Source of the DNA: Biomphalaria glabrata
Lineage: Eukaryota > Mollusca > Gastropoda > Planorbidae
Assembly: GCF_947242115.1 (NCBI RefSeq)
Contig: NC_074719.1
Coordinates: forward strand, 39,040,012-39,104,011
Reading direction: 5' to 3'
DNA length: 64,000 bases
This document shows positions 32,501 to 43,981 of the stretch, in pieces. How positions within the stretch are numbered: position 1 is the first letter of the stretch; the number at the start of each line of letters is the position of its first letter. The notes under the pieces are model-generated. The model had not been told where the DNA came from. It made no database searches and worked only from the letters and a program-made list of their open reading frames with translations. Made by a program: the position numbers and the translations under genes.

Positions 32501-35500
32501 GAAGCACAATAAATGTTTTATTTTTTTTATTCCATTTAGTTGGCCTTTAATATGTTCAATATGTTTAATATGTTTAATATGTTTAATATGTTTAATATGT
32601 TTAATATGTTTAATATGGGCTAATCACTGCAATACCTCCAGCCTGGGCAGTGTATATTTAAGGTGATAATTGGCTCGCGCAGACCAATATCACTCTTTTA
32701 ACTAAATGCAGTTCACAGTAGCAAAGAAAAGAAAATCTAAATCTACCACCTGCGGACAATGGTTATGCTTGCCCTGGATGAGGCAAAATATGTAAATCCC
32801 AGCTGGGGCTGCGCAGCCAAGGGAAATACTGCATTCCCAACTTTTCTATGGACTGTTTCATATGTTCAATATGTTTTAATATGGCGTCCTAGGCATTGTC
32901 ACTTTATAATAGTCTCTTTCAAATTCTCTCTAAACCATTATCTTTTCATTCATAACATAGATCTATATAAACTATTCTTAATTTTAGATTTTAATGCTCT
33001 ATATGGCTTTATCTTCTTTTTCTGTAACTATAAATTAAAAAGTTTAACTTAAGAAAAAAAATCCTTATGAAATGAAACAGAACAAATTGGAGTAAGAGCT
33101 CCATTCTCATAGATAATGCTCAGCAAAACGGATTTAAAAAGTCACAGCGATCGGACTCACAAACAAAGAAATATTATGCCGAACGCGCACTAGATCATTT
33201 CATGAGGTTGTGACTCGCATGAGGTTTGCAGGACCTGTTCTCCTACAGAATGTATTGCGCATCCTAATGGTGGCAATGGCATGGAGGCCAATACAAGAAA
33301 AATGCAAACTCACGCTGTCTGCCTGTCAATTCAACGTCCAAGACTCGCAAGCATATAAAAATGTGGCCAAGACTACGTGAACAAAATAGAAAAATAAAAA
33401 AATTGATAGCGAAAAAATAAAAGTACGCATTATATATAAAAACCTAGTCAGGCGAGTGACTCTAACATTACACTGGGACACGTTTAGTCCATTTCATCTC
33501 GATACAAAATTGTTTTCATTCGCAGCTGCCTAGTTTACCAATGCTTAAGACCCGCCCTGCTATTATCTTTGACACAGGCAAAGTCACGTGTTGTGCAATG
33601 AAACAAAAAAAGAAAAAAATGTTACACTATATATTGATAAATTCCGAAGAAATCTTACCAACATGTTTATGAATATTTCTTTCTCCAGGAAGAACGGTGA
33701 ACTACAAAAGTGTTTTGACGACAACAAAGATGACTGCCAAGATTTAACTTTGTCCAACATGGTTCTTGGAGGAATTCAGACGATAGACTTCCTTTGTTCG
33801 GCAGAGGGCAAAGAAGGTTGGAGCACAATTAAAGCTTACTTATATATATATATATATATATATAATAATACAAATAATAATAATAATAATAATCTTTATT
33901 GTCCGTATGGAAATTCGTCTTACAATTTGTGCATTACACCAAACAAAAACATTATAACTATAAGAAACCAAAGTGTACATTCACACCAGACTCACTCATA
34001 ATTTACATGTGATAAAGTTCATACCAGATTGTTCTTATTTAATGATTTGATTGCCAGGGGAACAAAAGAATGTTTGTGTCTGTTTGTCTTTGCTATCGGT
34101 GTCTTGTATCTTTTTTGTGATGGTAAAATCACAAAATCCTGACACAAAGGGTGATTTTTAATTTCGAGGATCTTGTTAGCGTTTTTTATAGATGTTTGTC
34201 TCAAACATCTGCCCAAATGGGGTTTGTTTTTTTGCCAATGATTTTACCAGCAGCATTTAGGATTCTATAAAGTTTATTCTTATTTTTAATGCTCAGATTG
34301 CCATACCAGGCAGTGATATTGAAACTTAAAATATTGCAGATATGAGCGTGATAAAACATAGCTAACATTAAACGAGGACAGTTTTCTTAGTAATCATAAT
34401 CTTTGCTGCCCTTTTTTGCTGATATAATCAGTATTTTCAGTAAACATATAGTCAAATATATATAAATAAGATAAGATAAGATAATTTTTATTGATCCAAA
34501 CATATGAAATTCATTTTGACATTACAATTGACAACCTCGACGTAACTACTGTACAATAACAATATAGATGAAAAATTCTAACAACAATCACACACGAAAC
34601 ACATACACATTCACAACCAGTGCTTTATGAATTAGACATCTATGTACTTCTCGATGACGACAGATGATCTTGTAACACGAAATATCATAGAACAAAGTCT
34701 CGAGTACCAACAACGGCTAACGATCAGTTTCGTAGACTTCAAGAAAGCGTTTGATAGTGTCCACCCAGAATAACTATGTAAAATAGTTAGAGAATACGGC
34801 ATCCCAGAAAAATTCGTCCAGATCCTACGACACCTATACAGTCAGTCTAGTTGCTGCATTAAAACAGAAGAAGGAACAACATATTTTTTTTACCATCAAA
34901 ACAGGTGTGAGACAGGGGTGCATCTTATCTTCCTTCCTTTTCTTCCTAGTCATCAACTAAATAATGAGGAGAGCAATGAGCCAGACTGTCTTTGGTATTC
35001 CATGGCATGAACAAATCCGAATGACCTGGATAAGACTAAAATTGGGATATAAGGCAAAGGATGCCCCCGTCAGACTTGGCGAGTCAAAGCTTGAAGAGCT
35101 GGAAATGTTCGCGTACTTTGGCAGCATCATAACAAATGATGGGGATGCCTACCATGATGTAGCGTGCCGAATAGGAAAGGCAGGGAGCATTTTCCAAAGT
35201 CTGCAGCCTATCTGGACAAACCAAGCCAATACACCTTCTCAACACAATCGTCATTCCAACTGCAATATATGCACGTGAGACATGGAAGTCATCTTTCAAA
35301 ATTGAGAAAAGACTAAATGAGGCTCAACAAAAATGGCTGAGACGAATTTTGGGAGTGAGTTACACAGATCGGGTCTCAAGTAAGGAACTGGGAGTCGAAA
35401 ACTTAGTGAGGTTGTGACAGAGCGTCGCATGAGGTTTGCGGGACATGTTCTACGACAAAATGAACTACGTATATCAAGTGTTGCTATAACGTGGGAGCCA

Positions 35501-37121
35501 ATACGAGGAAAGCGCAACAGGGACGTCCTCGTATAACTTGGCCCCACTCCTTCATGGAGGACCTCAGAACAGAGGACACCAGGTGGGAGAAGGCTTCAGA
35601 CATTGCCAATGACAGATCTTTGTGGAGACAGCTTGCAGCCCAATGAGGACCTAAGTCTAAGTAAGTAAGTCCTAACACACATTCCAAACTTTGAGTTGAC
35701 ATTAAGTTTAATTAATTTTTCCCAGCTTCAGTCAGCTAACCTTTGCAGTTTGGTATATGATATTTAAAAAGAGTTACGACATTTGAGACTTGATGTTTCT
35801 TACTTGTGAAACTCCATAACTAGAAAAGTAATTATACATTTTAAAGGTATTTTGGCGACGAAGTTCTTTCTTGTACTTAGACTAAGGGTTTAGGTCTAAC
35901 CCTTCCCACGCCGAAAAAAAAATCCATAAATATTTGTGTGGTAGAGTAAAAACAAGAATATTCCCATATTTTGACGTCAAGTGTAAGGAAGTTCCTTTTT
36001 TCTTGACCAGAGCTAGATTCTATCAAAGACTCTCCGTGTGTCAACGATCAAACGACTTTCTTGTCAGCCAAAGAAGGAATGGAGGAGTGTGGGCAGACTT
36101 TCCAGAATGAGTTGCTGTTGGCCACTTTCTCCGCTATGTCTAGTGAGGAAGAAATGGAGTCAGTCAATATCTGTTTGTAAGTTAAATTTCTTTCAAGTTG
36201 AGCATTACAAAAAATCGTTTTGCTAAAATACCTTTACAGAAGTGGACCAACATTTGTGTGAAGAGGGCGAAAAAAAAAATAATTTTTAAAATGTAGGGAA
36301 ATAGATAGAGTTTATTTATAGTTTAAAAACTCATGGCTTCTAATATTACTCCTGAAAATATAAGCATTATTTTTTACTATTAAACTTCATTCATTTAGCA
36401 AACAGCAGGACCTGTCAGGCCGCTAATGCGTTTGTGTAAACACATAACTCTTTTTTGTGTTCTTGTATATTGAATAGTAGGATTGTTTGAATCAAACTAA
36501 CGTTTCCTCACAGCTACTTAGATCAACTGAGAAGTTGCGCTCTGGGATCAGTGGAAAATCATTGTGGCCCAAAATTTGGCATCATTGCTCGAAAACTTTT
36601 TGACATTGAATACCAGCCTTTTGCCAGGGAGTTGGATTGTGGTCAACAAGTTCGTCACATCCGTAAGTTTTTCTTTTGTTTTAATTAGATAGTTCATCAA
36701 ATTTAGACAATCAAATATGTTCAGACATTTTTTATCCGTCATAACAATTAAAAATAAAATACATATGAATGGAAGTATCCTATAAAATATTCTTGAGGAG
36801 AAACGAAAGCGTTAATGTATTCAATACATTCTATCAGGAAAACATGAGACTGGGCAGAATTTACGACTTTGGTTAACATGCATGAAATTATGTGAAATTA
36901 TAGTGTTTTTAAAACCTCTTCAGGTACTCTGAGATCAAGACTCGTTCCTTTGATCATCTCTGGTGTCAGAAGAAGACGTTAAATGTCGACCAGCTTCACG
37001 GTTCAAATCTTATGATGTCCAAGATTTAAAAAAAAATTAATTAGTCAAGATATTCTTTTTTAACTATATTCAATGTATTTCAAAAAAAAAATTCTTTTCT
37101 ATATTATAATCAAGGAATAAA
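29570..37121 (+). CDS. Gene B: secreted 12-cysteine two-module protein, paralogue of A
   Basis: Exons 29570-29615, 32148-32277, 33689-33816, 36011-36176, 36514-36662 and 36924-36982 (TAA); 225 aa; AATAAA at 37116-37121. The signal peptide is identical to A's. The Lys-Arg site NVAKRDEQC is kept. Module 1: CTGLLQC, the C-x8-C-x7-C core, then DFLC. Module 2: DSPCVNDQTT, then ICFYLDQLRSCALG, ENHCG and ELDCGQQ. The C-terminus is PLIISGVRRRR. The exon 3 donor is weak (GAAG followed by GTTGGA), the least consensus-like of the four. Without splicing there, the frame would run into a TA microsatellite. Introns hold an RTE-like LINE relic (intron 1) and several LINE pieces (introns 2 and 3). No break was seen, so it is probably functional; role unknown. 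Confidence 0.82.
29832..29840 (+). other. Candidate 9-nt micro-exon of gene B
   Basis: AACATGAAG with an acceptor TTCATTTAG and donor GTACAG, the same as in A. It would add three residues in frame between the signal peptide exon and exon 2. Confidence 0.5.
30335..30780 (+). mobile_element. RTE-like LINE C-terminal relic, intron 1 of gene B
   Basis: Longer, uninterrupted counterpart of 14361-14640. Frames show RLVLRYTDNSS and, near 30680-30745, NDHVCLTSQ and IGFLSHTRGCKGK, the Cys-His tail of RTE-type proteins. Broken in several places. Confidence 0.7.
30806..30985 (+). mobile_element. tRNA-derived SINE, intron 1 of gene B
   Basis: Head GCTTGGTCGAGTGATATCCT and B-box GGTTCGAACC (30869-30880 area), then CCACCGCCTCC and a 3' part ending ACCGAAACATTTCAGA. 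Gene C has the worn counterpart at 46655-46800, so it is older than the duplications. Confidence 0.65.
31580..31721 (-). mobile_element. SINE fragment, minus strand, same family as 1790-2040
   Basis: On the minus strand: GCGCAGTGGCTGTGTGGTAA, B-box GGTTCGAATCTTGGTGAAGA and later CTCTAATGGGTACCTGACAT. A TATATATATA tract adjoins it. It is absent from gene A's intron 1. Confidence 0.8.
32278..33189. other. Intron 2 of gene B
   Basis: Contains a 10-bp tandem repeat (TTTAATATGT, about seven copies, 32546-32618), only two copies of which exist in A (18481-18500). At 32705-32860 a LINE tail (ICKSQLGLRS, then KYC) is present. Bases 32870-33180 are the shared unit sequence whose counterpart in C carries a TTAA MITE. 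Confidence 0.6.
33190..33340 (+). mobile_element. RTE LINE C-terminal fragment
   Basis: Contains MRFAGPVLLQ-type sequence (catgaggtttgcaggacctg) matching 35400-35520 of the larger RTE element. About 150 bp remain, inside intron 2 of gene B. Confidence 0.55.
33866..34440 (-). mobile_element. CR1/L2-like LINE 3' end
   Basis: The minus strand encodes the usual C-terminal tail of such LINEs (HPLCQDFVILPSQKRYKTP, then HSFVPLAIKSLN; 34216-34019). A 3' UTR (CTTTATTGTCCGTATGG) and an ATT-repeat tail at 33869-33892 follow. It sits in intron 3 of gene B, just after exon 3, and is absent from A. Confidence 0.75.
34463..34678 (-). mobile_element. LINE 3' UTR fragment with ATAAG tail
   Basis: Near-identical to 19682-19895 in gene A but shorter. 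It is joined directly to the RTE element that starts at 34679. Confidence 0.55.
34679..35672 (+). mobile_element. RTE-clade LINE, 5' truncated, broken
   Basis: Reverse transcriptase motifs in order on the + strand: LTISFVDFKKAFDSVHPE, then TGVRQGC type (gtgtgagacaggggtgc), LEMFAYFGSIITNDGD, a LYASETWKS-like stretch and MRFAGHVLRQNE. The frame is interrupted several times (the first stop follows the HPE motif), so it is inactive. The 3' tail is TAAGTCTAAGTAAGTAAGT. The following 'cctaacacacattcc' also exists in gene A (20731), which has no such insertion. Confidence 0.88.
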
Positions 37122-37230
37122 ATTTCGATAGTTCAATAATTATTGTTGTAAGTTTTATTGACTTATTTAAAAAATCACTTCCACAGCCTTATAGATTTTA
37201 ATGTGATATGTTTACTGAGCACTTTGTCTC

Positions 37231-37713
37231 TGTCAAGGCTTTTTTTCTTCTCTAATATACATATGCGTACTTCAATGCTAATTACTAAATGTACCCAAGG
37301 CCTTGGCAATACCGTAACGACACATATAACGACAGAATAAAGATTCAGAACGCCAAATTCACAGACATACAACATGTTTTTACATATGCTGTACTATAAT
37401 ACAGGCTCAGTGCTGACAAATGAAATATCCAGTATCAATTAAAATGAAACAGCTCAATATTCCAATAGACTGAATAATGACTATACAGAAAATAGAGTCT
37501 ACACTTCAACTCTATAACCAAAAGTCCATCTGTACTGGACTAGGAACAAAACCACAATACTTTATTATGAGTTACATTCCATTAAAAAAAAAAATCTCAC
37601 AAAATAAAACATCCGAAACAAAAACAGTTTTGAAGTAAACAACCTGTATTGCCCCCCCCCCTCTCCTCTACATTAACAGGAGACGCAAGGCTGGCCAGAA
37701 CTCAGTCCTGACA
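37231..37713. mobile_element. Solo LTR, 483 bp, with 5-bp target duplication
   Basis: It begins TGTCAAGG and ends CCTGACA. The 5-bp duplication GTCTC lies at 37226-37230 and 37714-37718. Unit 1 has the empty site with a single GTCTC at 23780-23784. No internal region remains; the family is not certain (Gypsy-like is plausible). It entered after units 1 and 2 separated, so it is relatively young. Confidence 0.9.
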
Positions 37714-37964
37714 GTCTCTTAATTTCTAAACAGATAGATATTTCCAATTATTCTTTAATAAGTCCAAAAAAAGTGTATCTAAAATCTGGATTTAAAATAA
37801 TATTTAGGTAGATTGTTTGAGATGTATTAGTTAATCAGTAAAATCAATAGATTTGGCTAGCTTAATGGAGGACGGCGTAACAGAAGTGCCCCCTCTCTCT
37901 CTCCCCGGTAAGCGTTATAAAAGTCATCTCAGGCGCTATTCGGTCCTCACTGGCATAGTATAAA

Positions 37965-38525
37965 GTGGCTGGCAGAAGATGGACTCTAAAAGAGACGGAG
38001 AACTCTCACATTAGAGGCAAAGAGAAAACCTTCGTAGAGGAGAGAGACAGCAGACGTAAAGAGAACTTACATAGACACGCGGTGGACTACGGCTTTGTCT
38101 GTATAACGTATGTTAAAATATATAGGTCGCAATTAGGTCTGCGAAGCCATGTGAAACATTGTACTAATTCCTAATGGAGGAAATTGTCTTTTGATTTCGC
38201 TTAGAGACACTTCAGAACAAGACAAAAAAATAAATTAGTGATAATACACAAAGGACTGAACCATAACAAAAAACAACAACAACAACAACAAAACAACAAA
38301 AACCTAATTACATACTCAGAAAGACACAAAGATAAAGGCATATTTCTTATCCTATATGTTAGGGCTAAACATGGAAGTTCTCCTTTTTCCATAGTACCAT
38401 TAGATTTATAGGCTTGAGCGTAGCACTGTTTGTCAGAATCATGTATGGAAACAAATGTATTAACAGAGTGTAAGTCTCTACTTAACATGCACGATTAAAT
38501 TAACACATAGATACGGGTAGGACAT
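37965..38525 (+). mobile_element. LINE relics at the 3' end of unit 2
   Basis: The first part reads RRWTLKETENSHIRGKEKT, then IYRSQLGLRSHVKHCT, a LINE protein tail in one short open frame (37965-38174). The second part (38320-38525) is the worn reverse-transcriptase end seen also in units 1, 3 and 4. Neither is a host gene. Confidence 0.65.
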
Positions 38526-39995
38526 ATTTATTTTCACTTTTGAAGATTTTGAAGGAAGAGCAAAACATTTAAATATTAGTAACTATAGAAACATAGGGGA
38601 GCGACACAGCATACAGAAATAAATAAACTTGTTTATATTGGCATGTGGTAAGTGTATAGGATTTCCTCACAAAAATATTGCCCATTTTTTAAGTGTCATG
38701 AAATGTCTTTAAGGGTTTTCGTGAGGGATAGCGTTATGGAAGTAAAAAACAATGTAGATCACTCTCAGTGTTGGGACTACACAGAGTACCATATTTAAAA
38801 GCTTTTAGAAATAAACACATAACTAGAGGAGCTATGGGCAGAATAGTTGAGAGAACTGCCTCTGAGTTTATGTAAAGTGCAAACTCTGTAAACTATTTTT
38901 TCTAACGCTCTATGAAAATACTAATTCTTTTCTTCGAGTCAGAAGTGGGATGAGGAATGCAGTATTTCCAGTGCAATGAAATCAAAGTTTATATAACGAA
39001 ACACGTCTTGAAGTCGCTCAATTCATACAATATATCAAAACTTCAAACTAACGAATCCATTAAAAATGCGCAAATTTAGTTTTTGTGATCTTAAATTGAC
39101 AGACAAACAGACAGACAGTATTTGAATCTATAAGGCTGTGATACTCAGGAAATCTTTTTCTTCTATTAATATTTACATACTTATAATCTATTTAGTATTT
39201 CCTTAACTCCAATGCTATAAAGAGATGTCTTTCCAGGCTTTCCGATCTGCTGCAATGAACGCCCTTTTCTGGCCTCGAAGATTTTTAAGGTAAAGAGTGG
39301 GGTGTGTGGCCGAAAGGCTATGCCCGTTTTAACTTGGTAATAATTCATAATTGCAGTCCAATTAAATACTTAAATAGTATTAAAAAAATAAACACCTTAT
39401 AGTATGTTGTCAGATAAGATTGATGGCTGTTTCAACCACAAAGTCTTAGATAGGGCCTACAGTAAACATGTTAAGGCTTATAGATTTAAATAAAAGTATT
39501 AAAAATCTAATTAGAATCTTTAGTGTCTATAAAGATCAAAGCAGATTCTATGAACGCACGCTCGAGTCTAGTAGAGACCCCAGAATTTTAAACAAAAGTT
39601 GAGGTCTTGCTGGAAGACAAGTTCAACATGAATTATTGTTTTGAAATTGTCGAGTCCCTCGAATTCCTTGAAGATCTGGAAAAGCTTTCCAAATTGATTC
39701 TACATTGAACAAACTTCTTTTTTTAAACAGATATAAACATAAATTTTATAGACAATATATACACAGCTTTCATCTGCAATTTATATGCAAGTAGAAAACA
39801 CAAATGAAATATTAATATGGTAAGCAATCTAAACCTAATATAGATCTTGTATATTGAATATATATATATATATTGTATATAAATATATTACGCGTGGATG
39901 TACAGTATGCTCTAAACACGCATCCCCAGCTTGTCAACCCTTTTCAACTCCCCCCCCCCTTATTTATAACTCCAACAGTGTGGACTTACATATAG
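38526..39995. other. 3' flank of unit 2 and spacer
   Basis: Bases 38550-39330 duplicate 25290-26070. Bases 39345-39995 are AT-rich with a TATATATA run (39860-39872) and a poly-C run (39951-39959). I see no gene or recognisable element there. Confidence 0.5.
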
Positions 39996-40259
39996 TTAAC
40001 TCTTTCTCTCCGTAATGATTTATTTTCACGTTTGGAAGGAATTCGTCTTTTTACACATTACTATTTCCCTCCCCTGTTATGATTAAGTCTCAATAGCTTT
40101 GTCGTTTGTTATCAGAAAATGTTTTATTTGGTATAGATCTAAAGGTAAATGCATGCCCTTTTTATATAACACAAAGTCAAGTTTATAAAATGAAACATTA
40201 ATTTAATTTAATGAGGTCTAATCAACGATGATATCGTCAATTAGGAGAAAAAGATTTAA
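39996..40259. mobile_element. MITE with TTAA target site (reverse of the C/D copies)
   Basis: TTAACTCTTTCTCTCCGTAA at the left and GGAGAAAAAGATTTAA at the right. The inside matches 47883-48143 read in the other direction. TTAA on both sides suits a piggyBac-type MITE, an inference from the target site alone. Confidence 0.75.
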
Positions 40260-41941
40260 ACGACAATATCCGTAAGCCAATAGGAACAAATTATCCGCTA
40301 TAGTTTCACTGATGGTTTCATGAGAATCTATTCATCTAATAGCAACCCGCACACACATTCCATAACAATTTTATAAGAAAATACCGTCGATACTCCAAGG
40401 AACATTCGAAAAGACTACGCCTCTGCTTGATAATTTGGTTTCACTTATTGCCCCATGCTTGGAACGTAATAAATTCTCACACGCGAGTTTTGAGTTAATT
40501 AGTTCCCCGCTCATTTCCTACAATTATACTATAGTTATATGCAAACCTCTCTCAATGGCTGTTTGGAAAAAAAATATACGTAACACGTGGACTAGAATCT
40601 TCCAGAATAGATTTATACATGAGCGACAACAGGATTTTATTTTGAGTGGGGGTGGGGATAAGTTGAAGCAGGGTAAAAAAAAAGTCTTTAAAAAAATGAA
40701 TCGCATATTAGTTATTGAGCAAGGAGAGGGACCATGACACATAAGTCACCCATGATTCCTTTATCTAAGGGCCAGGGATGCGCCCGGATAGGAAATTCTG
40801 GTGTTGCTGTAAAGCGGCTAAAAACACACAGGAGGCAAAAGTTCAGGGTAATCGATATTACAAAAAGATATCAGCTTCATACACGAGGAATTGATTTAAA
40901 AAAAACAACAACTTTTATATCCCTGCTATAGTGTTCATATGTCCTAGAAAAACACAAGAAGAAAACCTACAAAAGATAACATCATATCAGAAAACCAATT
41001 TTTAATGAAAACAAATTCTAGGACTATGTCTTTTGCACTTTGCCTAACTATTGTGATAACTTTTGACTCTATTTATTTTTTAAGATAAAAGCGCTTGTGA
41101 TATTTTGGGTTAGAGTTAGGCACTGCATATGTCACTCGCTCTATGCTCCGCGTACAGGTTAATTTGCCTCTGGTTTAAAACACATTACAAAGCTTTAATC
41201 AACTCAATCTTTCTGTCTGGTAAAAAGTTTGTACACGTTATTTGTTACCCAATCTCGGATCAAGTAGAATCTTTGCACAATCATTTCTTGAACATGACAA
41301 CACAAGAATCAATAAAAAGAACAAGTTTGAGATAAATAACACTTGGTAATTTTTTTTTTGTTTGGTATTAAACAAAGGAAACTAATCGTGCTTGACAGAT
41401 GTGGTGTATAAGGGGGAATTAGTGCCCTTGAAGGGGCTTGAGCCCAAAGTTTAAATTCAAGTCTATTTAAAAAAAAATGGATTAAAAAAGCTCTCACGGT
41501 AACATCGTACAGAAGTCTCGCTGTGGTCAAATTTGTATGTGTGTCTAACATTTGAAACTAAATAGTGTGTATAAATACTCACGTCGTCGTCCTGGGAGTC
41601 CACCATTCTAAAAACCAAACCCAACAAAAACTTAAGGACAAAGCATTCACAAAAATACGACCTAGTTTTTTTAAAGGTCAAAGGATAATAACAGTGCTGG
41701 AGCTGACTATTCACCTGGTGTTTAAAAGTGTAGGCCACAGATAGGATTGCACAAGGTCTAATAGAAATCACCGAATGTAAAGAGAAGCGACTTTATACCA
41801 AAATGTTAACGTATTCTAGACCTGGTTAGTAATGGCTGTGTGACATTTCAACCTAGTGAATGAGTGTATGAAGCCGCTATTAGTGGAAGCACATAATAAA
41901 CTAAAAAAATTGCGAAATATTAAAAGTACGTACTGTAGAGT

Positions 41942-41942
<1 letters not shown>

Positions 41943-42025
<83 letters not shown>

Positions 42026-42077
42026 ACTATCTATCTATCTATCTAACTATCTATCTATCTATCTATCTATCTATCTG

Positions 42078-42136
<59 letters not shown>

Positions 42137-42147
42137 GTCTGTCTGTC
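41943..42147 (+). repeat. (TATC)n microsatellite of unit 3
   Basis: About 205 bp of TATC with a few AACT and GTCT steps and a TCTG end. It directly follows the shared 'aagtacgtactgtagag' anchor. Confidence 0.97.
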
Positions 42148-43435
42148 TTTGTCACTATTTATAAAGCAGCTCAACAGCAAGGGAACAATGACAATACACA
42201 TTTTAAATAAACAAAACAAGGCTGATATCAACAACCTCCATCATCGCACTTCCTCGTCCTGTCTCCCCATTCATTAAGTCACATCCATAGAGCCACTAAA
42301 GAACATGCTTATTACAATCTATTAATTTCGCGTGATCTTTTGCCTAACGGACGCGGTTCTACCCATACTAATTGACGCCCTTACATTTGTTCTTATTCAA
42401 CAGTTTTTTTTTTTATTTTCCTGATATACTGTCTTAGAACTTTTCAATTAACCATTCTCAGTAGTTTTGGGCAGTTTTTCACTTTGCTGCTTATTTTTAG
42501 AACGGGGAATAGACGCTCTTAGTTTTGTGTGGTCTGTCCGTCCGTCCCGTTTAGATATCGTAAACTATCTCATAAACTAGAAAAGATATTAAAAATCCTA
42601 CATCATGATATTTTAGACCATTCAATGTTCTGATGCAACGGCTACTTTTTTTTCTGAATGGGAAAAAATAATTTTTAAATCAACTAAGCAAGTAGTTTTT
42701 TTTTTCATAAAAATATATAATTGTTTACAAGTATTCACTTTTAATAGTAACAAACACGGAAGGCTATTTAGTAAGAGAGATGACTATTTACCATATTTCT
42801 AACACATTTATGCAAACGGTTTCAGATTTTTTGTCAATTTTTTTTTTTACAATTGCATTGCTAAGTTAAATAATTTCTGTCATGTTAATTATTACACATA
42901 CAAAAATTTTTTACTATTATTTTTAAAGAGCAAAAATCTATTCATTATGCATATAAGAGGAACATAATTTAAAACAACAATTAATAAGTAGTTTTTCATT
43001 TTATCGCTTGAACTTCTAGGGACATACCGTACAGTACTAAAGGAAAGGGATACTTTTTTTTTAAAGATGCTTTAAATAAGACTTTGACCCTTTACTGAAC
43101 AATTAGATCAATTAGAAAATCATTATATGACATTAGTTAGGCCAGTTTCACATCGAAACTCTCTTTCATTTTCACGGTAGTTTTACCTATCCCTTAGGCT
43201 GCTGGGCCATTACGCAAGATCTGTCAACCTTCTTTCTCCATTCTTCTCTGTCATTTGCCTTTGATAGAATTTCATTCTGATATACTGTTTGAATATTTTA
43301 AAACCTGTATTTTATCTGCCTGGGTGGACCACTTAGGGTTTGTGTTTCCATAGAAAATTTCGTTTAAACCTTGTTATTTTTTCGATTTGTCGTCAGTTTG
43401 TTTGTACGACTGTCATCTTTTTTCTCGTGGCTAAA
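42148..43435. other. 5' flank of gene C with dispersed repeats
   Basis: Bases 42160-42416 match 55805-56062 of unit 4 and are not in units 1-2; origin unknown. Bases 42950-43430 are a dispersed repeat whose inverted copy lies at 54820-55320. Within it, 43187-43280 is the inserted fragment related to 21415-21500. Confidence 0.55.
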
Positions 43436-43981
43436 ATGAATTTTTAGAAAGAAAAAAATTAGTTAAAAAAATGTTTTGCAAGCCTCCGAATCCTGGCCTG
43501 GCTCTGCCTAACTTTGCTCCTAGGTTTTAGGATAAGCGCTTAGCTCTGACTTACACTGGCTTAAACTGGTAGTATCAAGGAAAGTCCCTGCCATATTTTT
43601 CTTTAATGCAGTGTTTCCCAAACTGTCTTTAGCGAAACCCTTTAAAAAAAAAAGCTTATCGAAAGGGGAAGAACTCCGCCCTTAAAACTATATCCATTAA
43701 TAGTGTGAATGAATTTTTAGAATAAAAAAAAATTAGTTAAAAAAATGTTTTGCAAGCCTCCGAATCCTGGCCTGGCTCTGCCTACTTTTGCTCCTAGGTT
43801 TTAGGATAAGCGCTTAGCTCTGACTTACACTGGCTTAAACTGGTAGTATCAAGGAAAGTCCCTGCCATATTTTTCTTTAATGCAGTGTTTCCCAAACTGT
43901 CTTTAGCGGAACCCTTTAAAAAAAAAAAGCTTATCGAAAGGGGAAGAACTCCGCCCTTAAAACTATATCCATTAATAGTGT
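43436..43981 (+). repeat. 273-bp direct tandem duplication
   Basis: Bases 43436-43708 and 43709-43981 are almost identical. The unit holds GCTTAGCTCTGACTTACACT and the left end of the old hAT MITE (CAGTGTTTCCCAAACTG). Unit 2 has one copy (from 28050), and unit 4 lacks the region. Confidence 0.93.

Larger units (their letters stand above)
27355..39345 (+). repeat. Tandem unit 2, carrying gene B
   Basis: It starts with 'gtcctgtgactgtcgcatgc' (equivalent of 8600 in unit 1), then the anchor block, TATC tract, promoter, gene B and the LINE-derived 3' block. It is closest to unit 1. Limits are approximate. Confidence 0.75.

Noticed and set aside
34964-35278. A 104-aa host protein
   Set aside because: The residues are RTE reverse-transcriptase sequence (FGSIITNDGD and others) inside a larger LINE.
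37965-38174. Small basic protein with a Cys-His tail
   Set aside because: It is the LINE tail found at the end of every unit, and it is broken in the other three.
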